From Bacteroidota bacterium (GTDB lineage Bacteria; Bacteroidota; Bacteroidia; Cytophagales; Cyclobacteriaceae), in assembly GCA_023393375.1 (NCBI GenBank), contig JAEWLI010000165.1, forward strand, positions 1-35,849: a stretch of 35,849 nucleotides of DNA. The letters run 5' to 3'. The notes under the pieces are model-generated. The model had not been told where the DNA came from. It did no database searches and worked only from the letters and a program-made list of their open reading frames with translations. Positions 1 to 9,103 of the stretch are shown here, piece after piece (the stretch's first letter is position 1; the number at the start of each line of letters is the position of its first letter). The translations under genes were made by a program, and so were the position numbers.

Positions 1-444
1 TCCTTGAACGGGTATAGGTTCGTAAGCAATTGGCCGAAACATCTCCCTTCGATACAATAAAGCGACATCAATGCCCCGATGATCAGGTGATTCCTTGTGA
101 ATGATCTGATAATCAAGTTGCTTTAAGGGGGTTTTTTCTACCAGATCACTCAGCACCTTATAGTTTTCAACCTCACATAAACCTATAATCCCCGCCGGTT
201 CCCACCCTCCAATTGCAATCAATGTCCGGTATATATTACTGAGTTTTTGTTTATATCTTCCTAATGTCCATTTTCTGGAACCTTCAGGTGTAAACTCATC
301 ATCCATTTTCAGGCTATCGTTCAGCACATCAAACAGGTTTTCCACATTATAAAAAACTACCCTTAGCTGATCTTTATCACTCTGTGCAGGTAAATCATAA
401 CTAAAAAAGATAAATAAAAAGAGTATGGGAATCCTTTTCGGCAT
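1..444 (-). CDS. Secreted endonuclease/exonuclease/phosphatase family protein (partial, 5' end only)
   Basis: The reverse strand reads open from an ATG at 444 to the window edge, 148 codons without a stop, so the C-terminal part lies outside. The protein begins with a short basic and hydrophobic leader (MPKRIPILFLFIFFS), which suggests export. It then shows the motif VVFYNVENLFD, typical of the start of the EEP fold (PF03372), and further on GLCEVEN, where the Glu is the expected metal ligand. Family members cleave phosphodiester bonds in nucleic acids or phospholipids. The Bacteroidota versions with a leader are usually annotated as endonucleases, but the substrate cannot be decided here. 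It is divergent from the M1 peptidase, with 105 bases between the starts. The family call is firm and the exact activity is not. Confidence 0.85.
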   Translation of the reverse strand, partial: MPKRIPILFLFIFFSYDLPAQSDKDQLRVVFYNVENLFDVLNDSLKMDDEFTPEGSRKWTLGRYKQKLSNIYRTLIAIGGWEPAGIIGLCEVENYKVLSDLVEKTPLKQLDYQIIHKESPDHRGIDVALLYRREMFRPIAYEPIPVQG

Positions 445-482
445 AATTTTTATGATGTAAATCATCAACAAAAAAGCTTTTT

Positions 483-490
483 CAAATCTA
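483..490 (-). promoter_or_regulatory. Candidate -7 box for the EEP-family gene
   Basis: The reverse strand carries TAGATTTG, a full match to the Bacteroidota -7 consensus TAnnTTTG, about 39 bases before the ATG at 444. No good TTTG-type -33 box is visible 19-21 bases upstream, so this is a tentative call. Confidence 0.35.
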
Positions 491-549
491 AAATAGGGTT
501 TTTTTGTTTCTAATTCAGTTAAGGTGTTAAATTTTTTCAATCCCGGTTT

Positions 550-3498
550 ATGCGTACCATTAAATACCTCTTTTCCAGTTGTTTTTGTTTAATAACATTT
601 ATCTCATTTGCCCAAACTAATGTTCCTTACTGGCAACAGGAAGTAAATTATGTGATCAATGTCTCCCTGGATGACCAAAAACATATTCTACACGGTTTTG
701 AAGAGATAGAATATATCAATAATTCTCCGGATGATCTGGAATTTATATATTTCCATTTATGGCCTAACGCTTATAAAAATAATCAAACAGCTTTTGCTAA
801 ACAAAAAGCCTTGACAAATGATCACCGATACCTCTTTGCCACAAAAGCACAACGAGGCTATATTGATAGCCTTGATTTTAAAGTAAATGGGAAACCGGTG
901 GAATGGAAACTTGATGCAGAACACATTGATATCTGTAAAATACATTTGAACCAACCCCTAAAAAGTGGTCAGAAGATAACTATTTCAACACCATTTCGGG
1001 TAAAAATACCGGATTCTTATTCCCGTTTGGGACATGTAGGTCAACAGTACCAAATTACCCAATGGTATCCCAAACCAGCTGTATATGACAAAGATGGATG
1101 GCATCAAATGCCTTATTTGGACATGGGAGAATTTTATTCGGAGTTTGGTACGTTTGATGTCAGTATTACTTTACCTGAAAATTATGTAGTGGCAGCAACA
1201 GGGGTACTTCAGAATGATCAGGAGCAGCAATTTTTAGATAGTATTGCTTATGAGGACTGGCAAACCGCTCTTTTCAGGTATTCAATAGACATGCAAAGAT
1301 CTTCACCTCGTACCAAAACCATCAGATACATACAGGAACAGGTACATGATTTTGCGTGGTTTGCAGATAAAACCTATAAAGTCATGTTTGGAGAGATCGA
1401 ATTACCGCACTCTGGCAGAACTGTGAAACTTGAAGCATTTTTTAATGACCGAAGCTATGAGGTATGGCAGGATATCATACAGTACATGCAAGATGCCGTT
1501 TATTATTATTCACTTTGGATCGGGGATTATCCATATGATGTAGTCACGGTGGTGGATGGGGCTTTGAGTGCAGGAAGTGGTATGGAATATCCCACAATCA
1601 CTGTATTGGGGGGAAGTGATAAGTTTTCACTTGAACTTGTAACCATGCACGAGATTGGCCACAATTGGTTTTATGGGATCTTGGGTACTAATGAACGGGA
1701 TCATGCATGGATGGATGAAGGCATTAACTCCTACTACGAACGAAGATACATTTCGACCAAATATCCGGAAAAAAAAATCACGGAAATGGTTCCGGGGCTA
1801 ATTGAATCAAGCAGCCTGGCCCGGTGGGTAGCCGACCGAACCAGGATTTCGGAAATTCCATATACCGATTTGTACAGGCAAGCATATTTTATGCAAGCCA
1901 GACAAAATAAAGATCAACCAGCAAATCTTCACGCAGATCTTTTCACTTATGGTAACTATTTCGCTATGGTCTATCAAAAACCAGCAATGATTTTTAAACA
2001 TCTTGAAAATTATTTGGGTGTTAACGAATTTGATCGGATCATGCAATTATTTTTTGAAACCTGGAAGTTCAAACATCCTCAACCAGATGATCTGCAGAAT
2101 TTATTCGAATCAGAAACAGGAAAAAATTTGGACTGGTTGTTTGACGGATTGATCAATTCAGATAAAAAACTTCAGTACAGCATTCGTTCAACGAAAAAAG
2201 TAGGAGAAGACCTGAACGTGGTTATACAAAATGAGGGAGGAATTGCTGCACCTTTTCCATTGGCAACATTCAGTAATAGTCAACGGGAGATAAACAATTG
2301 GGTGGAAGGATTTGAAGGCACTGAGACCATCACATTAGCAGGAGCTGGAAATGCCGAATATGTAGTGATAGATCCTGATACTGTCACCTTACAACTTTAT
2401 CCCGCTAAAGGAAGAGTAAGCACATCGGGGTTTTTTAAAAAAGCAGGACCACTGAAAGTGCATTTCCCCGGGGCTGTTGAAGATCCGGATATCAATCAGG
2501 TTTTTATCATTCCCACACTCGGAATGAACACCAATGATAAATTCATGCTGGGTTTTGGCGTATATAACAGACTTTTCCCACAAAAGAAATTTAATTATTT
2601 CATTATGCCCATGTACAGCTTTGGATTAGAAAAGCTTTCCGGATCGGCAGAGATCAATTATAATTTATATCCTAATCAATTATTCAGAAGAATTAAAATA
2701 TCCGGGTTGGGAAAATCATATGCCGGTTATACTAAAATTGAACCAAATATTGAACTGATATTTAAACCCCGCTCTTTAAAATTCAGTCCATTGCAAAAAC
2801 TGAATTTTAGGTATGCTTTCATTCAGGTTGATCAGGAAGCTTTGCCTCAGTACGAAGAAAATTATGAGATATTCGAAGGAAAATATAGTTTGGAAAAATC
2901 ATTGGGGCGTTGGCAATATGGACTTACAACCGGATTAAAACATAAAGTTGATGGATTTCTGTCATGGGAAAATGAAGGGTTTGTTTCATGGAAGTATTAC
3001 AAAAATTCACGCCTGAAATCCAGGATATTTTATGGGAAGTTTTTAAAAGACAAACCTGTAGAAACAGCATTTCAGTATGGATTAAGTGGTAGTTTAGATT
3101 ACAGTATGGATGATGTTTTTTTGGATAGGGCAACTATTTCCCATGATTTTAAAGGTTTTGAAACTCAAACCAATTTAAAACATGGCGGATTCCGGGGTTG
3201 GGTGCCTGTTTTTTCCGATTCATGGATGTTTGCGACCAATTTTGATGTGGACATTCCCTATGTGGGATTATTCAATTTGTTTGCAGATGTAGGTGTTGCA
3301 GGAAATGATTCTAAAGTTTATTATGATGCGGGAATCCGGTTATCCTTGATACGAAATGTGTTGGAGTTTTATTTTCCTGTAATTGGTGATGCTTACGAAA
3401 AGAAAAGCCCGGAGTCGTTCCGGGACTTTACCAATCATTTTCGTTTCAGGTTAAGATTAAATAATATCAATCCATTAAATAGTTTGTACAGAGATTAA
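550..3498 (+). CDS. Secreted M1-family zinc metallopeptidase with C-terminal barrel-like region
   Basis: This 982-residue protein starts with a signal peptide (about residues 1-22, ending SFAQ). The M1 peptidase core contains the substrate-binding GMEYP (a GAMEN-type variant) and the zinc site HEIGH at 367-371, with the third ligand Glu390 exactly 18 residues after His371 (gluzincin HExxH-x18-E). M1 enzymes remove N-terminal residues from peptides using one zinc ion. The catalytic part seems to end near residue 640. The remaining roughly 330 residues alternate polar and aromatic/hydrophobic positions in many short strands (for example KFNYFIMPMYSFGL), which looks like an outer-membrane beta-barrel and not like the usual helical M1 C-terminal domain. 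A surface or outer-membrane aminopeptidase is therefore likely. It stands alone, divergent from the EEP gene. The peptidase call is firm and the barrel is inferred from pattern only. Confidence 0.9.
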   Translation: MRTIKYLFSSCFCLITFISFAQTNVPYWQQEVNYVINVSLDDQKHILHGFEEIEYINNSPDDLEFIYFHLWPNAYKNNQTAFAKQKALTNDHRYLFATKAQRGYIDSLDFKVNGKPVEWKLDAEHIDICKIHLNQPLKSGQKITISTPFRVKIPDSYSRLGHVGQQYQITQWYPKPAVYDKDGWHQMPYLDMGEFYSEFGTFDVSITLPENYVVAATGVLQNDQEQQFLDSIAYEDWQTALFRYSIDMQRSSPRTKTIRYIQEQVHDFAWFADKTYKVMFGEIELPHSGRTVKLEAFFNDRSYEVWQDIIQYMQDAVYYYSLWIGDYPYDVVTVVDGALSAGSGMEYPTITVLGGSDKFSLELVTMHEIGHNWFYGILGTNERDHAWMDEGINSYYERRYISTKYPEKKITEMVPGLIESSSLARWVADRTRISEIPYTDLYRQAYFMQARQNKDQPANLHADLFTYGNYFAMVYQKPAMIFKHLENYLGVNEFDRIMQLFFETWKFKHPQPDDLQNLFESETGKNLDWLFDGLINSDKKLQYSIRSTKKVGEDLNVVIQNEGGIAAPFPLATFSNSQREINNWVEGFEGTETITLAGAGNAEYVVIDPDTVTLQLYPAKGRVSTSGFFKKAGPLKVHFPGAVEDPDINQVFIIPTLGMNTNDKFMLGFGVYNRLFPQKKFNYFIMPMYSFGLEKLSGSAEINYNLYPNQLFRRIKISGLGKSYAGYTKIEPNIELIFKPRSLKFSPLQKLNFRYAFIQVDQEALPQYEENYEIFEGKYSLEKSLGRWQYGLTTGLKHKVDGFLSWENEGFVSWKYYKNSRLKSRIFYGKFLKDKPVETAFQYGLSGSLDYSMDDVFLDRATISHDFKGFETQTNLKHGGFRGWVPVFSDSWMFATNFDVDIPYVGLFNLFADVGVAGNDSKVYYDAGIRLSLIRNVLEFYFPVIGDAYEKKSPESFRDFTNHFRFRLRLNNINPLNSLYRD

Positions 3499-3917
3499 AT
3501 GTAAGAATTCACTTAATGATTTCCGAATATTAAAAACCTGAAGGTTATACCACGAATCTAGTGGAAATGGAATTAAAATTACATTTGGGATTATAATTGG
3601 CCTTATAAAAATGGCGTTAAGAATTTTAAAGAATGAGGCGTTAAAAAAATCCCACTGTTCGAAGATCGCCGATAAATTTGATTTGGAAGAAAGTGATGAT
3701 TGGCGGTCAAGTTTGGGATTTTTAGCATTATTCTTTAAAATTTAGCCATTTTTATACAGCCTTGAATTTTTTGTCCCGCTTTTTGGCGGGAGCCCGCCCG
3801 GCGAGGGCAAAAGTTATTTAAAGGAACCAATGTAAGCTGTTATAGCAGTGCTCTTTAAGTTCAAACAATCCTTTTCCACTAAAATGAGGGTAGTACCAAC
3901 CTGAAAATATATATGTG
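3499..3917. other. Gene-poor stretch between the M1 peptidase and acetylesterase genes
   Basis: These 419 bases separate two genes that converge. No convincing gene is present. An ATG-started frame at 3611-3745 would encode 44 residues, but it lacks an evident ribosome binding site and resembles no family I know. The right half contains the GC-rich hairpin repeat described separately. No clear U-tailed terminator was seen after the M1 peptidase gene. Confidence 0.5.
3774..3808. repeat. GC-rich nested inverted repeat (REP-like)
   Basis: In an otherwise AT-rich spacer, TCCCGC (3774-3779) and GCGGGA (3786-3791) form a 6-bp stem with a 6-base loop. GGCGGG (3785-3790) can alternatively pair with CCCGCC (3793-3798), and GCCC (3792-3795) with GGGC (3805-3808). 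No run of T follows on either strand, so it does not look like an ordinary terminator. The base composition, very unlike the flanks, suggests a dispersed intergenic repeat, but a second copy is not visible in this window. Confidence 0.45.
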
Positions 3918-5858
3918 TTAATCTTCACCTATTCTGAATGGCGAAGCTGGCAACCCTTCCTGATTATACAAATTTGGATTGTCGGGATTATCAGCCCAGG
4001 CATAGCGTACGTACTTGGGATTGTCCACTTCATCGCTCCACACGATTACCTTGTTTTCGTCGATTTTTGCTTTTGCCCATACAAACTTTTTATCTTCTCC
4101 TGCTATTGCAAATTCGTTAAGTTCTTCACCATCATGGGTTATCAAACCACTTCCTGTATGTGAGAAGTTGATAATTACTTTATTTCCTTCTATCGAATGA
4201 CTTTGATAAATTGGACCGGAATACACGATGTTTTCTCCATAAGCTAATTTTAAGGCAGCAAGTGCCATTCTTTCCCCAACATCTTTTTTATTATCAGGAT
4301 GAATATCGTTCCATTCCCCCAAATCAATATTGACAGTCATTGCAGTGTTGGGAACACTAGAAGCTTTCATTTGAGACTCTCTTAAAGCAGCCCAACCACT
4401 TTCGGAAGGCAGGTAGCTTACATCCATAAAATTGGGAAGTTGAGCGTAGATAAAGGGAAGATTCAAATTACCAAATTTTTCACGCCAATCATTTATCAAA
4501 GCTTTTTGTAAACTTTCATATTGAGCGGGGCGTCCTGCATTGCTTTCACCTTGGTACCACAAAATCCCTTTGATATTGAAATCTATATATGGTGCTACCA
4601 TTGCATTATATAAAGCTGTCGGCTGATCTTGAGCATTGATCCGACCCGGTCCTGAAAATGCTGATCGATTGGGAATAAATACTTCGCCCACTTTATATTG
4701 CCAATATCCTTTTAGGTCAATGGTATCTGTTTCTGTAAACAAACAATAAGGTTTATCAGGTACAAATCCCCCTTTTCCACCATAATTAGTAACTCTGACT
4801 ACAAAAACATTCTTACCAGCCTTTAACAGATTAGCTGGAACAGTATATCTTCTTTGTGGATATTGATAGGTGGTATTTGCTACTTCCTCACCATTGATGT
4901 ATACCCTGTCTGCATCTACGATTCTACCCAAAAATAATTTGGCTTGTTTACCGGCCATAGATTCAGGTATATCAATTTCCCTTCTGTACCAAACTACACC
5001 ATTGAGATCTTTGATCCCTTGATCTTCCCAATATCCGGGAATATTGATCCTTCGCCAGTTCTTCGGTGTAAAATCGACCGAATACCATGGTGTATCTGCA
5101 ATCAATCCTTTATCCTTAGGCTTGGTGGGAGGTGGGTTTCCACCGCTGTTTCTATTACGGCTATTAACATACGCCGTATCCTGATTCTGTTTTATGGTTT
5201 TTAAAATATCGGGGAACTCCTTGAAACCTTCCTCACTGATCCATGCTTCTATAGGTGTGCCACCTACACTTGCATTGATCAGACCGATTGGGATATTATA
5301 TTTATCATATAACTTACGGGCAAAAAAATACGCCACAGCCGAAAAAGGACGCACTTCCTCACCTACAGCATATTGCCATGAGCCACCTGTTAAATCTTCA
5401 CTTGGCCCTTCCAGGTCGGTGGTGGTTGGTATTTTAAAATGTCTGATGGCCGGATAATTTGCGTTAACTATATCATCTGCGTAGGTTACATCATGTATAT
5501 CCAACTGGTGTACCATGTTTGATTGACCAGCTACCAACCATACATCACCAATTAGGATATCATTTACCAGAATTTCATTTTTTCCTGAAATTTTCATGGA
5601 ATAGGGCCCGCCAGCTTTCATTTTAGGTAGTTTGAGACGCCATTTTCCCTGTGATGATGCAGTGGCTTTATATTTTTTTTTGTTAAACTCTACAGTAATT
5701 TGTTCACCCGCTGAAGCCCATCCCCAGATATTGATTTCAGCATCGCGCTGTAGAACCAAGCCATCCGTAATGATCTGGGGGAGTCTGACCTGAGCGATAG
5801 TTATGTTAATGGTGATAGTTAACAATACAACTACCCAAAAAGCGATAATCTTTCTCAC
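3918..5858 (-). CDS. Secreted sialate O-acetylesterase-like (SASA) carbohydrate acetylesterase
   Basis: This 646-residue protein of the SASA/SGNH esterase family (PF03629) hydrolyses O-acetyl groups on sugars. It has a signal peptide (residues 1-22). The nucleophile block is GQSNM at 111-115 (Ser113), a second block is QGESN at 436-440, and the Asp/His pair of the triad lies in NDIHPDNK (Asp518, His520). Between the first two blocks, at about 265-400, sits a beta-sandwich resembling the sugar-binding domain of GH2 enzymes (WYRREIDIP...VYINGEEV), an insertion common in Bacteroidota members. The start codon is GTG, because no ATG precedes the signal peptide in frame. It lies 49 bases downstream of the first GH115 gene, so the two probably form one operon. 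Next to alpha-glucuronidases, removal of acetyl groups from glucuronoxylan is the likely role, although family members also act on sialic acids. Confidence 0.88.
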   Translation of the reverse strand: MRKIIAFWVVVLLTITINITIAQVRLPQIITDGLVLQRDAEINIWGWASAGEQITVEFNKKKYKATASSQGKWRLKLPKMKAGGPYSMKISGKNEILVNDILIGDVWLVAGQSNMVHQLDIHDVTYADDIVNANYPAIRHFKIPTTTDLEGPSEDLTGGSWQYAVGEEVRPFSAVAYFFARKLYDKYNIPIGLINASVGGTPIEAWISEEGFKEFPDILKTIKQNQDTAYVNSRNRNSGGNPPPTKPKDKGLIADTPWYSVDFTPKNWRRINIPGYWEDQGIKDLNGVVWYRREIDIPESMAGKQAKLFLGRIVDADRVYINGEEVANTTYQYPQRRYTVPANLLKAGKNVFVVRVTNYGGKGGFVPDKPYCLFTETDTIDLKGYWQYKVGEVFIPNRSAFSGPGRINAQDQPTALYNAMVAPYIDFNIKGILWYQGESNAGRPAQYESLQKALINDWREKFGNLNLPFIYAQLPNFMDVSYLPSESGWAALRESQMKASSVPNTAMTVNIDLGEWNDIHPDNKKDVGERMALAALKLAYGENIVYSGPIYQSHSIEGNKVIINFSHTGSGLITHDGEELNEFAIAGEDKKFVWAKAKIDENKVIVWSDEVDNPKYVRYAWADNPDNPNLYNQEGLPASPFRIGED

Positions 5859-5907
5859 AATAATTTTTTATTTTATAAACAAACCGGAATAAAAAGCCAA
5901 TTTACAA

Positions 5908-8862
5908 TTATTTTATTATTTTGCTTTCTGGTGGTCCTAAATAACTGGGTTTTAACCCACCAGCATCAATCACAAATTTTTGAAAAACAACACCAGGATC
6001 AATCATCCAGATTTTTAAGGTATGTTTCCCCGGTTTTAAACCTTTATGTTGGGATTGTTTTTTTCTGATGCGGTCTGTTACAGAAACATTCCACCATTCC
6101 GGATATTCCCAATCGGGTGTATTCTCGCCTTCATGGATATTTATGATTTGTGGTTCTTCATCATCAATGGCAATGGCATACTTTAAGCCTTCATTTTTTT
6201 TGTAATTCAAAGTAGGCGACAGATAAGTTTCTATTTTTAAATCACCTTCTTTGAAGACAGTAAAATCGTATTCCAGGCGGGGTGTATTTTTACCCGGGCT
6301 TTGTCTTTCCGCATTAGCGGGTTCCACTGTAATGGAAGATAGCGTGCGTCCCATGTTGGGAATTACTGTCCATCCTATGTGCTTTGTTTCGTGTTTCCTG
6401 ATAAAATTAACCGCTTCAATAGACACCACACCACTGTTTTCGACAAAACCTGCAACTTCAGGAAGATCATTGTGTATAGGTACCTGAAGTGTAAATTCCT
6501 GCTCTGCTCCTGAAATTACAATTTCTCCCGTATTTTTACCTTTTGGGGCTTTGTTCCAGTCAATTGATACAAATACCTTCTCATCATACTGTGTAGATCC
6601 TTGTTCGGAAGAAAGCTTAATCCACTCATTTTTTGCTTTCAGAGCATAGTTTAATGTTTTGTTCCCCGTATTATAAATTTCAATATAATAACGCTGATCA
6701 TTTACAGGGTCAAAAGGAGAGAAATTTTGACCACGTTGCCATCGTGAGCGACTTACACCGTTTTCCACTGTATAACCCAATCCGGCTGAAGGGGGCAGCT
6801 GTATGTAAGAAACATCTGGCATTTTATTTACCGGTGGGTTGGCCCAGCTGGTATACCCAATATGTGTCTGCGACATCATATGATTCCATTTACCCTCATT
6901 CAATGATTCATGGTAATATTTGGTAAGTTCTTCATCTTTAAAGAATTTCTCCTTTACCATATCGGCATATTTATTTGTTGAAGCCCTGTTTTGAGAACCA
7001 TACAACCTGTTTTTGCCTGCTGCTACATACATCTCATTCAGGTTACTGCTTATTTCAATAGGGAATTGCACCAACTGATAATAAGCAGATTTGTGACTTT
7101 CGGGGAGTTTATCATAAATGTTTTTACTTTTCTCAAGCAATTGATGATACTCCTCGATTATTCTATCAGCTTCTCTGTAATTTTCGAGGCTATATGTGTT
7201 AGGGGTTATCATCTCCGGCGTACGACGGGCACTGTATTTGGTGTACTCTGCTGTAATTTCGGCAATATCCCCGGCATATTGCTGGCCAAATTGTTGTTCA
7301 GCCCAACGCTCATAGTAACCCGGTAAATCGGCTGCTGCCATATCTGTGTTCCATGCAAAATCCAGAAAAAAGCTGATCGGCAATTCCATCGGTTTGATGT
7401 CACCTACATTGACAATCCAAAGATCCCTTACACCCCATTCATAAGACAGGTTCATTTGTTCCCAGACTTTTTCAATCTGAGTTACATTGATCCACCTGTA
7501 AGAAACAGGGCCGCCAACAAAATCAAAGTGGTAATACATACCATATCCCCCTTTATGGTTTAGGTCTTCTTTTTTAGGAAGGATGCGTACATTCCCCCAA
7601 TTGTCATCACAAAATAGGATCAGAATATCATCATCCACCCGCATGCCTTTATCGTAATAATCCTGCACTTCTTTATAGAGTGCCCACACCTGGGGTGTTT
7701 CTTCAACGGGCTTACCAGTTACTTCCTCGATGATCTGTCGTTGATCTTTTATAATAGTTTTCAGTAAATCCACTGCTGTTTCTTCAGTCATCGCCTCATC
7801 GCCATCGCCACGCATACCCAGGGTAACTACACTTTCACGGTCCCCCATTCTTTCGATGCCTTCCCGCCAGAACTGCTGAAGCTTTTCTTTATTTGTTTCA
7901 TAGTTCCATTCACCAGCATTATACCGGCTCCATTCTTCATGATAGCGCATCATAGGTTCATGATGAGATGTTGAAATGACGATACCGTATTCATCAGCCA
8001 ATCTTGGGTTTTCAGGATCATCAGTGGTAAAAACGGCAGGAAGCCACATTGCAGGCCATAGATAATTGGCTTTATTACGGAGTATCAGTTCAAAAACCTT
8101 GTCATAAAACTTGCTGTTGAAACCACCAAATTTTTCCTCAGCCCAATTTCGCAGTGCAGGTGCTTCGTCATTGATAAAGATACCCCGGTATTTTACTTTA
8201 GGTTCTCCTATGGTGTAAGTGCCTGATTTAACATATATATTTTTCCTTACCTTTACCGGTACATCAGCCCACCAATACCAAGGGGAAACACCCATTTTCT
8301 CAGAAAGCTCGAACATGCCAAATATAGTGCCCCTTTTGTCGCTACCGGCAATCACCAATGCCTGATCAACCCCTTTCATCGGATTTTTTACCGGGATAAT
8401 TAAAAATTGCTCCCATTTTCCATTCAACCTTTTAAGATCTACCTTTTTATCCTTTACCAATTGATCGATCAACTTGCTTTTGCCCACTGTTCCTACAATG
8501 ATCAACGTTTTTGATAAATGGCTGTCCGCTATGATTAGTTCTGGTTCCTGGCCAGATACGTATCCAAGATCTTTTTGAAACAATTTTGCGACTCTCAGGA
8601 CTCCTGGAAAATCAGACTCACTCACCAAAATGTTACTGGCAACACCATTTACTACCAGTGGAAACTGCCCCTTTGATTTTTCTGTTGTAAGCAATGATGA
8701 TCCTGGAAAGGGATCATTGGTTGGGATGGTAAATACTTTATTTAAAATATCGTCATTGCTAATTTTATTTGGATGCGAGATACAATAAGAGTTAAAAAGG
8801 AGCAATAAGATACCTGCTGATGAACTATAAACCAAATGGCGAAATTTTCCTAAAGCTATCAT
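5908..8862 (-). CDS. GH115 xylan alpha-1,2-glucuronidase, copy 1
   Basis: This 984-residue enzyme belongs to glycoside hydrolase family 115, whose members remove (4-O-methyl)glucuronic acid from internal and terminal xylose units of glucuronoxylan. Family landmarks in order are GSDKRGTIFG (173-182), SPWYWWADVP (193-202), YRGIFINDEAPAL (225-237), GMRGDGDEAMTE (349-360), FCDDNWGN (417-424) and VNVGDIKPME (484-493). The C-terminal part holds a BACON-like sandwich and the GH115 C-terminal domain, ending near KPSYLGPPES. A hydrophobic leader (about residues 8-29) indicates export. The ATG at 8862 is preceded by AAAGGAAT, a plausible ribosome binding site. It is the first gene of an operon with the SASA esterase. 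Its inferred promoter carries a LacI-type operator. It is clearly paralogous to the GH115 at 27035-29902. Confidence 0.95.
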   Translation of the reverse strand: MIALGKFRHLVYSSSAGILLLLFNSYCISHPNKISNDDILNKVFTIPTNDPFPGSSLLTTEKSKGQFPLVVNGVASNILVSESDFPGVLRVAKLFQKDLGYVSGQEPELIIADSHLSKTLIIVGTVGKSKLIDQLVKDKKVDLKRLNGKWEQFLIIPVKNPMKGVDQALVIAGSDKRGTIFGMFELSEKMGVSPWYWWADVPVKVRKNIYVKSGTYTIGEPKVKYRGIFINDEAPALRNWAEEKFGGFNSKFYDKVFELILRNKANYLWPAMWLPAVFTTDDPENPRLADEYGIVISTSHHEPMMRYHEEWSRYNAGEWNYETNKEKLQQFWREGIERMGDRESVVTLGMRGDGDEAMTEETAVDLLKTIIKDQRQIIEEVTGKPVEETPQVWALYKEVQDYYDKGMRVDDDILILFCDDNWGNVRILPKKEDLNHKGGYGMYYHFDFVGGPVSYRWINVTQIEKVWEQMNLSYEWGVRDLWIVNVGDIKPMELPISFFLDFAWNTDMAAADLPGYYERWAEQQFGQQYAGDIAEITAEYTKYSARRTPEMITPNTYSLENYREADRIIEEYHQLLEKSKNIYDKLPESHKSAYYQLVQFPIEISSNLNEMYVAAGKNRLYGSQNRASTNKYADMVKEKFFKDEELTKYYHESLNEGKWNHMMSQTHIGYTSWANPPVNKMPDVSYIQLPPSAGLGYTVENGVSRSRWQRGQNFSPFDPVNDQRYYIEIYNTGNKTLNYALKAKNEWIKLSSEQGSTQYDEKVFVSIDWNKAPKGKNTGEIVISGAEQEFTLQVPIHNDLPEVAGFVENSGVVSIEAVNFIRKHETKHIGWTVIPNMGRTLSSITVEPANAERQSPGKNTPRLEYDFTVFKEGDLKIETYLSPTLNYKKNEGLKYAIAIDDEEPQIINIHEGENTPDWEYPEWWNVSVTDRIRKKQSQHKGLKPGKHTLKIWMIDPGVVFQKFVIDAGGLKPSYLGPPESKIIK

Positions 8863-8984
8863 TGTTATTCCTTTGTTAAGTTTATAAATAAATAATTTCC
8901 TGTCAGTTGCCTAACATTTTGATCCATTAGGATAGACAGTATTGACATCTTTTTTATTTGAAATGAAATAATACGTCGACATTT

Positions 8985-9016
8985 CAAATATAATTAATAA
9001 ATTTACAAATTGCAAC
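8985..9016 (-). promoter_or_regulatory. Promoter of the GH115-acetylesterase operon
   Basis: The reverse strand reads GTTG (-33 position, 9013-9016), 20 bases, then TATATTTG (8985-8992), a full match to the Bacteroidota -7 consensus TAnnTTTG. The -7 box lies about 122 bases before the GH115 ATG. The -33 box is inside the palindromic operator at 9011-9024, so a bound repressor would block sigma-factor access. Confidence 0.65.
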
Positions 9017-9024
9017 CGATTGCA
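9011..9024. promoter_or_regulatory. LacI-type operator upstream of GH115 copy 1
   Basis: TGCAACCGATTGCA is a near-perfect palindrome with the central CG and flanking TGCAA/TTGCA arms expected for LacI-family operators. It matches the sites at 18774, 18925, 19274 and 24579. It covers the -33 box of the GH115 promoter. The forward SGNH gene begins 80 bases to the right, but no matching -7 box is seen on that strand. Confidence 0.75.
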
Positions 9025-9103
9025 CAAGCAGTTGAGTTATATGAAGTCAGAATAACAGAGTTAAATATAGATTAAAATTACAACTTCGTTAAAGGCAAAT
9101 ATT

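Noticed and set aside
3611..3745. 44-codon forward frame starting with ATG in the spacer after the M1 peptidase gene
   Set aside because: No clear ribosome binding site, no recognisable family, and it lies in repeat-like sequence; kept only as a remark.
3774..3808. GC-rich hairpin as a bidirectional terminator between the convergent M1 peptidase and acetylesterase genes
   Set aside because: No T-run follows on either strand and several competing pairings exist; annotated as a repeat instead.
3915..5457. Several forward-strand frames opposite the acetylesterase gene
   Set aside because: They lie antisense to a well-supported gene and show no family motifs or ribosome binding sites.
9011..9024. 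Operator at 9011 as a regulator of the forward SGNH gene
   Set aside because: No TAnnTTTG-like box occurs at the proper distance on the forward strand, whereas a full match exists on the reverse strand for GH115.
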